Made by a program: the position numbers and the translations under genes
Part shown: one piece after another, positions 1-8,076 of the stretch
Numbering within the stretch: the first letter of the stretch is position 1
How the letters are laid out: every line of letters starts with the position of its first letter
Assembly: GCA_028277025.1 (NCBI GenBank)
Contig: JAPYVG010000012.1
Span: 1-48,050 of the forward strand
DNA from: Sulfolobaceae archaeon
GTDB taxonomy: Archaea > Thermoproteota > Thermoprotei_A > Sulfolobales > Sulfolobaceae
Length of the DNA: 48,050 nucleotides
Reading direction: 5' to 3'
Notes under the pieces: model-generated
Told to the model about the DNA's origin: nothing
Database searches by the model: none
The model's input: the letters and a program-made list of their open reading frames with translations, nothing else

Positions 1-37
1 GCCTCTCCCTAGCCAACTCAACCTTTTCCTTCAACAT
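1..37 (-). CDS. Transposase N-terminus (partial, runs off the edge)
   Basis: An open frame begins with ATG at 35-37 on the minus strand and leaves the window after 12 codons (MLKEKVELARER). The call rests on position: the ATG lies about 75 nt inside an insertion-sequence terminal repeat and about 25 nt after a TATA-like element, as expected for a leaderless transposase gene. The short peptide alone is not diagnostic. The matching 3' end of a transposase of the same element type, on the same strand, is at 47945-48050. Confidence 0.5.
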   Translation of the reverse strand, partial: MLKEKVELARER

Positions 38-110
38 CTTTCAGTAGAACAACGTTGAAAAATAAAAACTTCTCGCTAATACCGAGTTTTTCGTATTACC
101 TCCCTAAGAT

Positions 111-125
111 TCCCATAACTGCTGT
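111..125. repeat. IS terminal inverted repeat, left copy
   Basis: The plus strand reads TCCCATAACTGCTGT. The exact reverse complement, ACAGCAGTTATGGGA, is at 47928-47942 beside the transposase stop. The repeats face away from each other across the window, as expected for two separate copies of one element in the same orientation. Confidence 0.8.
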
Positions 126-398
126 TATGAAAGACTAGAACTTTTCGTACACTCCCCAATATTCTCTACAAGGGGTAGGCAGATTGTAATACTGAGCAGT
201 GGTGACGAAAGGGAGAGAACGTTAAGTAGGCTTGTGAATTTTACTGATGTTTATATAACGGAGTGTAAGGGAGCTTTCTGTAACGCATTTTTTATAGTTA
301 AATCAGTTATTAATACTATGAAAAAGAGGAATTGGGATAGAATTTATTTCGTGGAAGATAAGCAGATTCTAAATATCAGCTCAACAATGATATACTGA
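126..398 (+). pseudogene. 5'-truncated gene interrupted by the IS
   Basis: The frame ending in TGA at 396-398 is open back to the IS boundary but has no ATG, GTG or TTG until GTG at 234. The coding-looking peptide extends well upstream of that GTG (for example RQIVILSSGDERERTLSRL), so the natural start was probably removed by the IS. The remaining 90 residues have an alpha/beta pattern and two close cysteines (TECKGAFCN). The stop overlaps the ATG of the next gene (TGATG), which suggests the two were translated as a coupled pair. I do not recognise the family. Because a TusA-like protein follows, a sulfur-transfer role is possible but is inference only. A shortened protein from GTG 234 (54 residues) could still be made. 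Confidence 0.5.
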
Positions 399-637
399 TG
401 AAAGTACTGGACTTAAGGCAAAGTGATACTAAGTGTGGGAGCAACTCGCCAGCACTAAGTATAATGAGATTTTGGCTAAGTGAAGGTGGTAATCAAGAAG
501 TTGAAATAATAGCTGTAAAAGGTGTTCAATCGGATCAAGTAGAAATGTGGGCTGAAGCAATGAAAGATAAGGGAGTTAAAATACTAAGTAAAAGTGATGA
601 GGGGGATAAGGTTATTTATAGAGTCTATTTACCATAA
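398..637 (+). CDS. TusA-like sulfurtransferase domain protein
   Basis: A 79-residue protein with the TusA/SirA fold pattern: an N-terminal strand (KVLDLR), a cysteine at about residue 13 followed by a helix, a strand (EIIAVKG), a second helix with W51, and two C-terminal strands. TusA proteins carry sulfur as a persulfide on the Cys of a CPxP motif. Here the motif is altered to CGSNSPA, which keeps the cysteine and a proline nearby. The start overlaps the stop of the truncated gene upstream, so it was probably translated by coupling, and the IS insertion may now limit its expression. The fold call is reasonable; the substrate is unknown. Confidence 0.5.
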   Translation: MKVLDLRQSDTKCGSNSPALSIMRFWLSEGGNQEVEIIAVKGVQSDQVEMWAEAMKDKGVKILSKSDEGDKVIYRVYLP

Positions 638-670
638 GTAAATTTTAGCTCACAAGGTTAGTTATATTTG

Positions 671-1258
671 ATGAACTATTTGCAATTAGCAAAAATGCTA
701 GCTTTTATAATACTCTCAATTTCAATAGTAATCTACATATTCGGTGATCCCATAGACAAATTACTATCCTATCAAGGCCCAATATTAGGTGGTGCACTTA
801 TGGGGTGGTATATATTAAATAGTGCGAGTAGTAATAAAGTAATTGAAGACGAAAACGGCGAAAAAACCCCCGTAACAGCCATATTAATAAGGAGATATGC
901 TCCAATAGGTTTAACAATAGGACTAGCGATAATTATACCTTGGCTAACTCCCTTCCTATTCAGAATAGAAGAGAGTGATTCACTGCTCTATGTATTTTCC
1001 TTTACTTCAATGCTGATTGGAGGTTTTTTAATAGGTTATGTAATTTCAAGCTTTAAATTCATAGAAAAAATAGTGATCTATAGTCTTGGTTTTATAGGCG
1101 ATATTCTTTATTTCTTTATAATTTATATTGCATCTCAAATGTTCGGAATCCCACAACTTGAAATAGCTAATTACGTTCTAGTCATGGTTTACGCAATTAA
1201 GTTCCCCGAGGGTGCTATATTCGGTTTTTATATTATTAAAAGGGTAAAGGCAATATAA
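671..1258 (+). CDS. Polytopic membrane protein, unknown function
   Basis: A 195-residue protein with about six hydrophobic segments, roughly at residues 8-27, 35-52, 74-98, 106-130, 135-158 and 165-190. It has a short charged loop after segment two (EDENGEKTP). There is no cleavable signal peptide and no motif I recognise. TTG at 668 directly before the ATG is a possible alternative start. The stop codon overlaps the cobA start (TAATG), so the two genes are likely co-transcribed. That pairing suggests a role near tetrapyrrole or metal metabolism but does not prove one. Confidence 0.75.
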   Translation: MNYLQLAKMLAFIILSISIVIYIFGDPIDKLLSYQGPILGGALMGWYILNSASSNKVIEDENGEKTPVTAILIRRYAPIGLTIGLAIIIPWLTPFLFRIEESDSLLYVFSFTSMLIGGFLIGYVISSFKFIEKIVIYSLGFIGDILYFFIIYIASQMFGIPQLEIANYVLVMVYAIKFPEGAIFGFYIIKRVKAI

Positions 1259-1977
1259 TGAAAGGAAAAGTCTACATTATAGGTGCCGGCCCGGGAGACC
1301 CAGAGTTAATAACTATAAAAGGAAAGAAAATCTTACAAATTGCAGATGTAATCCTTTATGATAGATTAATTCCTAAGCAACTCCTTGATGAATGTAAAGG
1401 AGAAAAAATTTATGTAGGAAAAGAAATTGGAGATGCTAAACTTCAGAATTACATAAACGATTTACTCGTTAAGAAAGCACTAGAGGGGAAAATAGTTGCT
1501 AGACTTAAGGGTGGAGATCCTTACGTTTTCGGAAGGGGTGAAGAGGAATGCATATACGTAATTTCTCATGGCATTGAGTGTGAAGTAATACCAGGTGTTA
1601 CAAGTGCTATAGCAGCACCGGCTTATGCTGGAATACCTATCACCAGTAGATTAGCTTCACCCGCTGTTACAATACTAACTGGGACTAGGGCTGAGAATAA
1701 AGTAATTGAAGAAGATTATATTCCAAAAAAGGGAACTCTTGTAATCCTTATGGGAATTCACGTAATAGATGAACTACAAAACTTATTACTTAAAGTTAGA
1801 AACCCAGATGAGCAGATAGCGATAATAGAACGTGGAACAACACCAGAGCAAAGGGTATTTATCGGTAAGCTCAGCGAATTGAGTAAAATTGTTAAAGAGA
1901 ACAATGTTACCTCTCCAGCCGTCATTGTTATAGGTGATGTAGTAAACTTAAGAAAATTATTAGTCGGTGAAAAATAA
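1258..1977 (+). CDS. cobA: Uroporphyrinogen-III C-methyltransferase (SUMT)
   Basis: This enzyme uses S-adenosylmethionine to methylate uroporphyrinogen III at C-2 and C-7, giving precorrin-2 for siroheme, heme (by the siroheme route) and cobalamin. The hallmarks are present: [11 protein letters not shown] near residue 9, [16 protein letters not shown] in the middle, and [16 protein letters not shown]. At 239 residues it is the compact single-domain form, without the CysG oxidase/chelatase part. It follows the membrane protein with a 1-nt overlap. The cobalamin-dependent mutase at 8077 is one possible end user of the pathway. Assignment is firm; which tetrapyrrole it mainly serves is not visible here. 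Confidence 0.95.
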   Translation: MKGKVYIIGAGPGDPELITIKGKKILQIADVILYDRLIPKQLLDECKGEKIYVGKEIGDAKLQNYINDLLVKKALEGKIVARLKGGDPYVFGRGEEECIYVISHGIECEVIPGVTSAIAAPAYAGIPITSRLASPAVTILTGTRAENKVIEEDYIPKKGTLVILMGIHVIDELQNLLLKVRNPDEQIAIIERGTTPEQRVFIGKLSELSKIVKENNVTSPAVIVIGDVVNLRKLLVGEK

Positions 1978-1987
1978 AATAAAACAC

Positions 1988-2128
1988 ATGCAAAAAGACC
2001 CAGTTTGCAATAGTGATGTCCCCGATACTACACCGTATAAATTCACATATAAAGGAAAGACTTACTATTTCTGTAGTCCTATGTGCATGGCAGAGTTCAA
2101 GAAGAGACCAGATAAATATGTTAAGTAG
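1988..2128 (+). CDS. YHS-domain (TRASH-like) small metal-binding protein
   Basis: A 46-residue protein that starts [11 protein letters not shown] and ends at TAG 2126-2128. It has the YHS signature: an N-terminal DPVC, an aromatic [10 protein letters not shown] strand, a second and third cysteine (FCSPMC), then a helix [10 protein letters not shown]. Such modules bind transition metals through these cysteines and occur in metal sensors, copper ATPases and metalloenzyme loci. It starts only 10 nt after cobA and precedes the molybdo-flavoenzyme genes, so it may belong to either group. The domain call is strong despite its size. Confidence 0.85.
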   Translation: MQKDPVCNSDVPDTTPYKFTYKGKTYYFCSPMCMAEFKKRPDKYVK

Positions 2129-2169
2129 GACATAAAAAATTATTAATACGTAAACCTCAATCACTTTTT

Positions 2170-3006
2170 GTGTATCCTCCAAAGATAGGTTACGTAATAC
2201 CAGACACTTTGGAAGAAGCAATGGAATTCTTAGAAAATCATGAGGACGCGAGACCTTTAGCTGGAGGGCATAGTCTCATCCCCGCACTAAAACTGAGAAT
2301 TATACGGCCATCCTACTTAGTTGAAATAAGGAGATTTAAGGAACTGAATTACGTAAAAAAGGAGGGTAATACTTACAAGATAGGAGCCCTTACAACACAT
2401 TATGATATTATAAAAGCGAATATACCACTATTAAGCGAGACCGCAACTACGATTGGTGACCCGCAAGTTAGAAATATGGGTACTATTGGGGGAAGTATAT
2501 CTCACTTAGACCCAGCGGCAGATTATCCAGCAGCGTTGATAGCTATGGACGCTAAAGTGGTCATTAAAAGTAGAAAAAGCGAAAGAATAGAGGACTTTAA
2601 GAACTTTGCTAAAGATATGTTTACCCCAGATCTAAATGTGGGGGAGCTCGTAACAGAAATTAAACTACCAGATTTCTCCAATTATAAATTCTCATATCAA
2701 AAGTTAGAGAGAAGGGCTGGAGATTTTGCTATTGTCGGTGTTGCAGTTCTGTTAAAGTTAAACGGAGATGTAGTTGAGGACGTTAGAATAGGTTTAACCG
2801 CCGTTAATAATGTCGCAGTTAGGGCCAAAGGGGCTGAAGAAGAATTATTAGGGAAGAGGTTAAGTGACGAACTAATAGAGAAGGCCTCAACGAGGTCTAT
2901 GGAAAGTGCAAACCCCACTTCAGATTTAAGGGGGTCAGCTGAATATAAAAAGAAAATGGTTAAAGTAATGACTAAAAGGGCTATATTAAACGCCCTTAAG
3001 AGGTGA
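2170..3006 (+). CDS. Aldehyde/CO dehydrogenase-type FAD-binding medium subunit
   Basis: A 278-residue medium subunit of the xanthine oxidase family. It holds FAD and takes electrons from the 2Fe-2S subunit. The two FAD-binding segments are visible: AGGHSLIPALK near residue 32 and GTIGGSISHLDP near residue 103. The C-terminal CO dehydrogenase flavoprotein domain follows, with VGVAVLLK and RGSAEYKKKM. In Sulfolobales this subunit type belongs to the glyceraldehyde oxidoreductase (CutABC/CutLMS) and related enzymes. The start is GTG. The small subunit follows after 6 nt, but no molybdopterin large subunit lies in this window. The substrate cannot be told from this subunit. Confidence 0.9.
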   Translation: MYPPKIGYVIPDTLEEAMEFLENHEDARPLAGGHSLIPALKLRIIRPSYLVEIRRFKELNYVKKEGNTYKIGALTTHYDIIKANIPLLSETATTIGDPQVRNMGTIGGSISHLDPAADYPAALIAMDAKVVIKSRKSERIEDFKNFAKDMFTPDLNVGELVTEIKLPDFSNYKFSYQKLERRAGDFAIVGVAVLLKLNGDVVEDVRIGLTAVNNVAVRAKGAEEELLGKRLSDELIEKASTRSMESANPTSDLRGSAEYKKKMVKVMTKRAILNALKR

Positions 3007-3012
3007 GAAGAG

Positions 3013-3522
3013 ATGAAAATAATAGAAAAAGATCAGAAAGTTAAAATAACCTTAACGGTTAATGGAGAAAAACATGAGGTTGAAGTTGAACCAAGGAGAT
3101 TACTAGTCCACGTTTTAAGGGAGTTAGGGTATACTAGTGTACATATAGGCTGTGATACTTCAAATTGTGGTGCTTGCACCGTTATCATGAACGGTCGCTC
3201 AGTCAAGTCGTGTACAGTATTAGCAGTTGAGGCTAATGGTGCTGAAATATTAACTGTTGAAGGGTTAAGCAAAGATGGTAAGTTACATCCAATACAAGAA
3301 GCATTCTGGGATAATCACGCATTACAATGTGGATATTGTACACCTGGCATGATAATGCAAGCCTATTGGTTATTAAAGGAAAATCCGTCACCATCTGAAG
3401 AAGAAATTAGGGAGGGGATATCTGGTAATCTATGTAGGTGTACTGGCTATCAAAATATTGTGAAGGCTATAAAAGACGCCTCACTGAGGCTAAATCAGAA
3501 GGAGTATCCACGTCAATTATAA
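3013..3522 (+). CDS. Aldehyde/CO dehydrogenase-type 2Fe-2S small subunit
   Basis: A 169-residue small subunit that carries two 2Fe-2S clusters. The plant ferredoxin-like cluster is marked by [12 protein letters not shown] near residues 49-60. The second cluster, in the helical domain, is marked by CGYCTPGM and CRCTGYQ. It would pass electrons from the molybdenum centre to FAD on the subunit encoded upstream. The length is normal. The gene is followed by an opposing gene whose 3' end overlaps it by 56 nt. The family is certain; the partner large subunit must be encoded elsewhere or be lost. Confidence 0.93.
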   Translation: MKIIEKDQKVKITLTVNGEKHEVEVEPRRLLVHVLRELGYTSVHIGCDTSNCGACTVIMNGRSVKSCTVLAVEANGAEILTVEGLSKDGKLHPIQEAFWDNHALQCGYCTPGMIMQAYWLLKENPSPSEEEIREGISGNLCRCTGYQNIVKAIKDASLRLNQKEYPRQL

Positions 3523-4027
3523 CTTCTTCTCCACATTCTACCTCACATACGTTTCTCTCTTCCACTAAAATCGCCCTTGCACCAATATCCCCTTTAAGGT
3601 TTTTCAACTTTTCAAAAAGTTTTCTAGATATTAAAACCGGGTTACCTCTTCGACCCTTATATGTAGGGACTACTGCCGAACAACCCTCTTTAAATGCTGA
3701 GATTATCCTCTTTATAGTTTCAGAGGAAATCAGTGGCATATCCCCTAACAATACTAAGACCCCATCGTAATCACTAAAGAATCTTAAACCGAGCTTTAAT
3801 GAAGAACTTAAACCTTCATTCCAGTTGGGGTTATAGACTACTACCTCATTTTCTAGGTAAGGCATAAGGTCTTTATAGTATTTACCCACAATTACTATCC
3901 TATCTAAGCCCTTGACAGCATCCAACACCCTTTCAATTATCGTTTTATCTCCTACTTTTTCTATCAACTTATTTCTACCAAACCTTCTCGCCTCACCCGC
4001 AGCTAAAATTATTGCCCCGATTAACAT
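3467..4027 (-). CDS. MocA/MobA-like nucleotidyltransferase for molybdenum cofactor
   Basis: A 186-residue GT-A type nucleotidyltransferase. The N-terminal LILAAG-type motif ([18 protein letters not shown]) binds CTP or GTP; GDMPLIS is the metal-binding loop, and [12 protein letters not shown] follows. This resembles the MocA/CoxI group, which adds CMP to molybdopterin for xanthine oxidase-family enzymes. It lies among genes for such an enzyme, which favours MocA over MobA. It is antisense to the small subunit gene and overlaps its 3' end. Cytidylyl versus guanylyl specificity cannot be settled by eye. Confidence 0.82.
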   Translation of the reverse strand: MLIGAIILAAGEARRFGRNKLIEKVGDKTIIERVLDAVKGLDRIVIVGKYYKDLMPYLENEVVVYNPNWNEGLSSSLKLGLRFFSDYDGVLVLLGDMPLISSETIKRIISAFKEGCSAVVPTYKGRRGNPVLISRKLFEKLKNLKGDIGARAILVEERNVCEVECGEEVIIDVDTPSDLASVRRLL

Positions 4028-4053
4028 AAATACTCATAAAGATAATTTACCTT

Positions 4054-4488
4054 ATGAAATTTGAAGGAGAAATTCCCGTTTCTGCGGATTCTAAAACGTT
4101 GTGGGACTATATAATAAATCTTGAAGAATTAGCGACTTGTTTTCCCGGGATAAAGAGCTTTGAAAGGGAGCAAGACGGGTATAAAGTCGTTGGCGTTGCC
4201 GGAATCGGTTTCATAAAAGGTGAATATAAGGCTAATGTAAAGCTTTCACAAATAGACCCTCAGAATAAATCACTAAATTTAATAGCTAAAGGAAGTGGGT
4301 TAAGTAGCAATGTCGATATAAATGTTTTAGTACAAGTTTTAGACAATCCAGTGAGATTGAAATACACTGCTGACGTTAAAATAGGGGGTGTCTTAGCATC
4401 AATAGGTGCTAGATTACTGGACTCTGCTGTAAACAAAATTATCAACGACTTATTTGAATGTGTCAAAAGTAGAGTGAGTGGAAAATGA
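4054..4488 (+). CDS. CoxG-like SRPBCC protein
   Basis: A 144-residue START/SRPBCC-fold protein of the CO dehydrogenase subunit G group. Typical features are the opening MKFEGEIPVSAD, LWDYIINLEELATCFPGIKSFE, and a C-terminal long helix. CoxG proteins are linked to membrane recruitment or maturation of CO dehydrogenase-type molybdoenzymes. It is divergent from the MocA-like gene with a 26-nt gap and is followed by a related gene with a 4-nt overlap. A role in handling the enzyme of 2170-3522 is inferred from position. Confidence 0.85.
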   Translation: MKFEGEIPVSADSKTLWDYIINLEELATCFPGIKSFEREQDGYKVVGVAGIGFIKGEYKANVKLSQIDPQNKSLNLIAKGSGLSSNVDINVLVQVLDNPVRLKYTADVKIGGVLASIGARLLDSAVNKIINDLFECVKSRVSGK

Positions 4489-4883
4489 GACTACAAGGAG
4501 AGATAGAGATAAAAAATGTTGAAAAAGCAAGAACGTTCATTCAATCGTACAAGAATTTGTTAAACTGTATACCCGGTATAAAAGATATAAACGGTAATAG
4601 ATTCATCGTGGAAAATAGAATAGGGTTTTTAAAACTTGAGGCCGAAGGGGAAGTGTTGTCTTTTGATTTTCATGAGGACGGCAATAAGGCAGTTATTAGG
4701 GTTAAAGGAGTAGGAGTAAATTCTACTATAACTTCGATTGTAAGAATTGTCGGAGATAAACTAATTTATGATGTTGAGTATATTGCAGAGATAACCATAC
4801 CCGGCATATCTAAAATTGTTGACAAAATTGCAAATGAAATTACAGAAAAAATAGTCGAATGTACTAAAAATTATGTGAGTTAA
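4485..4883 (+). CDS. Second CoxG-like SRPBCC protein
   Basis: A 132-residue protein that mirrors the preceding one in layout: MRLQGEIEIKN at the start, then a helix and CIPGIKDI where the first has CFPGIKSF, alternating strands, and a final long helix. The similarity suggests an old tandem duplication with strong divergence. It starts inside the stop of the first copy (ATGA), so the two are probably made together and could form a heterodimer. Its stop shares TTAA with the stop of the opposing GTPase gene. Confidence 0.7.
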   Translation: MRLQGEIEIKNVEKARTFIQSYKNLLNCIPGIKDINGNRFIVENRIGFLKLEAEGEVLSFDFHEDGNKAVIRVKGVGVNSTITSIVRIVGDKLIYDVEYIAEITIPGISKIVDKIANEITEKIVECTKNYVS

Positions 4884-6457
4884 TCTAAAGGTTCTAATAT
4901 TATCCCCAATCCTCTGGTCCTTCCCTCTCTAAATACGAAAATTTGTCCTTTTTCAATATATTCCGGCCTATATAAAAATGACATTATAACCTCAGCAGTG
5001 TCACCGGTTCTCAGATATGTAGTAGATATTTTCTCAAATTTTACCGCTTGTCTTATCGTGTATAAGTGAAGAGTTGCAACATAACCCTCCCTTATCGTAG
5101 TCGGGTGATGAAGGACTACGACCTTAGCTTTAAACCTCTTATAACCTTTAGGTCTTTCTGAAGTTATAACCATACCCTTTCTTAAAGACTCCTTGTCTAC
5201 ACCCTGTATTGCGAAAGTTGCAATAGTTCCTTCGTTTACTGTATCGACGAATACCCTATTAACTTGAATCGACTTTATCTTAATCTGCTTAAACTCTCCT
5301 AATTTAGTAGGCCCTATATAACATGAATCATTAGTTGAGATCCTACCCCTTATAACTGAACCTAATACTACTGTGCCTACTCCACTAACGTTATAGATTT
5401 CATCAATGTAAACTAGTGGTGGCTCAGCGTTTTCGTACTCTAATTCTTTAGGTTTAGGAGGTAGCATGTTCAAAAACTTCGTGAGCAAGTTAAGCCCTTC
5501 TCCAGTAACGTTTGAAACTTTAAACACTGGTACTACCCTTTTTGTCCTCATAGCCAAAATAGCGTTAAGAAGGTCTTCTTCGGTTTCTACTTCCATAACT
5601 AGGCGGTTTATTCCAGGGATCTTTAACACGTTCTTTATTTCATTCACAATACCATCTATTCTTTCTTTCGAATATTTATCAATCTTAGTTATGACTATAA
5701 AAATCGGGAACTTTAAGATTGAAGCTACAGCTAAATGCTCCTTTCCCATTGCAGACAAACCGTCATCAGCACCTACTACAAGCATAACGTAATTTACTTC
5801 GTAACCTAAAAGTCCCTTAAGGGTTGTTCTTAAATATCTTTCGTGACCTCCTAAGTCTATAAGCCTTATAACCTTAGAACTCTTCAGAGTTATTTCAGCC
5901 TCGTCCAATGGGTCACGTAAGTTCCAATTAACAATTTCACCATTATTATTAAAACCTAATAGTCGCAAAGTTATTGAAGAAGTCCTACCGGTAATTACTT
6001 CATGAACGTGTCTTGCAACTAAGGCTCTGACAGATCCGTTACCGTCATCTAATTTACCGAAAATCAAAGTACCAGTTAAAGTGCTTTTCCCAGCGTTTAC
6101 GTGACCCATTACAGCTACATTTACTTGAATAGGAATTTTATTAGTGAAAACTCTTACTAGTAGTTCTGCAATATACTTCCCTTTCTTAATCTCAACAAAC
6201 CTTTTATGCACTACCTTTGCATTTACCGCACTAGCAATTTTTTCTAATATATTAACGCTTTCATCTAGTTGTTCCTTTGATAACCCTAAAACTTCCCCGT
6301 TATCACTTACACCGATAATATAAAAAGCCTCACCACCGCCCTCTTCAAGCCTATATTTCATTTGAGTAGCTAGGCTCTGTAACCTATTCTCATCTTTACT
6401 ACTTATCAAGAGCTTATATTCGATCTTCCCAGTATCGCTTTCTTTAGGATATTTCAT
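4880..6457 (-). CDS. GTPBP1-like translational GTPase
   Basis: A 525-residue GTPase of the EF-1A/GTPBP1 branch. Residues 1-110 form an extra N-terminal domain without a nucleotide motif. G1 is GHVNAGKST at 118-126, G3 is DLGGHERYLRT, and G4 is TKID. Two beta-barrel domains follow (GVGTVVLGSVIRG, then HHPTTIREGYVATLH), as in EF-Tu domains II and III. DLGGHE replaces the DxPGH of EF-Tu, as is usual for GTPBP1-type proteins. In eukaryotes these act in mRNA surveillance and ribosome rescue; the archaeal role is unclear. The start ATG is preceded by no neighbour on its strand, so it is probably a single gene. Confidence 0.85.
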   Translation of the reverse strand: MKYPKESDTGKIEYKLLISSKDENRLQSLATQMKYRLEEGGGEAFYIIGVSDNGEVLGLSKEQLDESVNILEKIASAVNAKVVHKRFVEIKKGKYIAELLVRVFTNKIPIQVNVAVMGHVNAGKSTLTGTLIFGKLDDGNGSVRALVARHVHEVITGRTSSITLRLLGFNNNGEIVNWNLRDPLDEAEITLKSSKVIRLIDLGGHERYLRTTLKGLLGYEVNYVMLVVGADDGLSAMGKEHLAVASILKFPIFIVITKIDKYSKERIDGIVNEIKNVLKIPGINRLVMEVETEEDLLNAILAMRTKRVVPVFKVSNVTGEGLNLLTKFLNMLPPKPKELEYENAEPPLVYIDEIYNVSGVGTVVLGSVIRGRISTNDSCYIGPTKLGEFKQIKIKSIQVNRVFVDTVNEGTIATFAIQGVDKESLRKGMVITSERPKGYKRFKAKVVVLHHPTTIREGYVATLHLYTIRQAVKFEKISTTYLRTGDTAEVIMSFLYRPEYIEKGQIFVFREGRTRGLGIILEPLD

Positions 6458-6514
6458 CGCACCACTTTATCAATTAATAATTTGAGGAAGGAATAGATAA
6501 GTTTTATATTGAGT

Positions 6515-7015
6515 ATGAGTGAGCCAAAATTAGTTTACGAAGGAAAACACATTTGCCCAATTTGTAAGAATAATTCTCTAGTAGTTAAAGAGTATATTTA
6601 CAATGCTCCTCATGTGGGAGAACTAGAACTATCAGTGTGGGAATGTGAAAGCTGCGGATTTAGGGTAAGAGATGTAAGGCCTATAGACTCATTAAAACCT
6701 ATAAGGCTTGAACTAAGAGTCGAAAACAAGAACGATCTGAATACCATGCTTTATCGCTCAGCTTACGCGAATATTATAATTCCAGAGCTAGGGATTGAGG
6801 TCTTAGCTGGAGAAACTTATCAAGGAGTGATAACAACAGTCGAAGGAATCTTAGAAATAATTTTAGATCAGATGGGATCTAACTGTGAAGGGACTGAGAA
6901 GTGTAAAGAAATAGAGATGGCAAAAAACGGTGAAATTCCGTTTACCTTAATAATAGAAGATGAGAGCGGGTTAAGCTTTATAAGGTCAGAAAAAGCTAAA
7001 GTTACTCAACTTTAA
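6515..7015 (+). CDS. ZPR1 zinc finger domain protein
   Basis: A protein of about 166 residues with one ZPR1 module: a four-cysteine zinc finger (HICPICKN and then WECESCGFR) followed by the beta-rich A/B domain, including YRSAYANIIIPELGIEV and an acidic C-terminal part. Eukaryotic ZPR1 binds translation elongation factor 1A and acts as its folding chaperone; the archaeal protein has one copy of the module. The gene is divergent from a GTPase of the EF-1A superfamily, which is a suggestive neighbour. TTG at 6509 is an alternative start. Its 3' end overlaps hsp20 by 14 nt. Confidence 0.85.
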   Translation: MSEPKLVYEGKHICPICKNNSLVVKEYIYNAPHVGELELSVWECESCGFRVRDVRPIDSLKPIRLELRVENKNDLNTMLYRSAYANIIIPELGIEVLAGETYQGVITTVEGILEIILDQMGSNCEGTEKCKEIEMAKNGEIPFTLIIEDESGLSFIRSEKAKVTQL

Positions 7016-7523
7016 TTTCAGTCCCTTCCTCCTCTTTGCCCTTCACCTTCTTCATAATTACTTGTAAAACGCCATTATTATAAGTAGCCTTTGCTGATTT
7101 ATCATCTACTTGAGCAGGCAGTTCAATTTCTTTATAATATTTCCTATCCTCACCAGTGGCTTGAATTATTAGCTTAGTTCCACCCTCAGTTATCTTAACT
7201 TTAACTTTGTCCTTATCAACACCGGGTACTTCCGCAATAACCCTAATCTCATCCCCTTTCTCAATCACATCAACTAACGGCTCCCTTTCCTCACTTATCA
7301 TTGGTTTGCCTTTGTAACTTCTCACGTTGCCAAACTCTTCAACTATTGGTTTACCGTCCGGCCCTATGGTGACTCTGAAACCGTAAATGTAAGGGCCAAA
7401 AGTTTCAGCCTTACCTTCACTACCAATTCTCATGAATTCCCTTTCGAATCTCTCAAACTCCTCTTCTATTTGCCTTATTAAATCATCAAATAAATCAAAA
7501 GGATCTCTATATTTCTTTGACAT
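7002..7523 (-). CDS. hsp20: Small heat shock protein, Hsp20/alpha-crystallin
   Basis: A 173-residue small heat shock protein that holds unfolded proteins at high temperature. The N-terminal part is acidic and helical (DLFDDLIRQIEEEFERF). The alpha-crystallin domain starts near residue 80, with EIRVIAEVPGVDKDKVKVKI and the conserved A-x-x-x-NGVL motif as ATYNNGVLQV. I chose ATG at 7521-7523 (MSKKYRDP) over a start 45 nt upstream, because the upstream residues are not typical of the family. The C-terminal IxI-like motif is TEIKVE. Confidence 0.93.
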   Translation of the reverse strand: MSKKYRDPFDLFDDLIRQIEEEFERFEREFMRIGSEGKAETFGPYIYGFRVTIGPDGKPIVEEFGNVRSYKGKPMISEEREPLVDVIEKGDEIRVIAEVPGVDKDKVKVKITEGGTKLIIQATGEDRKYYKEIELPAQVDDKSAKATYNNGVLQVIMKKVKGKEEEGTEIKVE

Positions 7524-7569
7524 TTGTGATCCCAAAAAATACTTATCATTCCGAAAATAAAAAATCAAC

Positions 7570-7992
7570 TTATTCCCTTGGTTGAACTAACTCGAGAAGC
7601 ACTCCCATAACACTCTTCGGGTGAACAAAAGCTACTAGATGTCCTCTTGCGCCTGGCCTGGGTGATTTATCGACTAATTGAAGGCCTTGACTCTCTAACT
7701 CTTTCAGTGCACTCTCTATATTACCAACCTTTATTGCCAAATGATGTAAGCCTGGGCCCTTATTCTTTAAAAACTTCGCTACAGTATTGTTCATATCATC
7801 GTGATTCATTGGCTCAAGAAGTTCTACTGCGGTCTCCCCGTCTTTCCCGGTTAAAAACGCTACTTTAATACCTCTATCCGGTAAATCTTCTCTATGAACA
7901 AGCTTCATACCTAGTTTTGTAGTGTAGAACTCTATTGCCTTATTTATATCTTCTACTACTACACCGATATGGTCAATATTTTGTGTCTCCAT
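7570..7992 (-). CDS. mce: Methylmalonyl-CoA epimerase
   Basis: A 140-residue vicinal-oxygen-chelate protein that interconverts the S and R forms of methylmalonyl-CoA. Metal-ligand motifs are visible: DHIGVVVEDINKAIEFY at the start, GPGLHHLAIKV in the middle and GVLLELVQP at the end. The first start in the family position is ATG 7990-7992 (METQNIDH). The gene is divergent from mcmA, the next enzyme of the same pathway, and the 84-nt gap between them carries GTTTAAA repeats that may control both. In Sulfolobales the pair works in the 3-hydroxypropionate/4-hydroxybutyrate cycle. Confidence 0.93.
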   Translation of the reverse strand: METQNIDHIGVVVEDINKAIEFYTTKLGMKLVHREDLPDRGIKVAFLTGKDGETAVELLEPMNHDDMNNTVAKFLKNKGPGLHHLAIKVGNIESALKELESQGLQLVDKSPRPGARGHLVAFVHPKSVMGVLLELVQPRE

Positions 7993-8010
7993 ATGATTAA
8001 TTTTCACTTT

Positions 8011-8059
8011 TAGTTTAAAAGTTTGTTTAAAAAGCAAAGGTTATATATTGTTTAAACAA
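8011..8059. promoter_or_regulatory. mce/mcmA divergent promoter with GTTTAAA repeats
   Basis: GTTTAAA occurs on the plus strand at 8013, 8025 and 8050. The third copy lies in the perfect 12-bp palindrome TTGTTTAAACAA (8048-8059). A TATA box for mcmA (GTTATATATT, 8040-8049) directly precedes the palindrome, 28-37 nt before the ATG. On the minus strand CTTTTAAAC near 8011-8019 can serve mce at 7992. The palindrome lies between the TATA box and the expected transcription start, a position where a bound repressor would block initiation. The same arrangement is seen before the thiolase gene (44361-44390). Confidence 0.55.
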
Positions 8060-8076
8060 GTTATACATGAGCAATT

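Larger units (their letters stand above)
1..125 (-). mobile_element. Insertion sequence, transposase-start end (partial)
   Basis: This is one end of an insertion sequence that runs off the left edge. It ends in the 15-nt repeat at 111-125, which recurs in inverted form at 47928-47942. Read inward on the minus strand there is a small inverted repeat (around 79-97), a TATA-like T-rich stretch (about 61-68) and then a transposase start at 37. Most of the element is outside the window, so its family is not named. Confidence 0.7.

Noticed and set aside
1928..2221. Minus-strand frame of 97 codons opposite the YHS gene and the start of the FAD subunit
   Set aside because: It lies antisense to two well-supported genes and its peptide shows no family character.
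3438..3770. Plus-strand frame of 110 codons over the MocA-like gene
   Set aside because: It is the antisense shadow of a gene with clear nucleotidyltransferase motifs.
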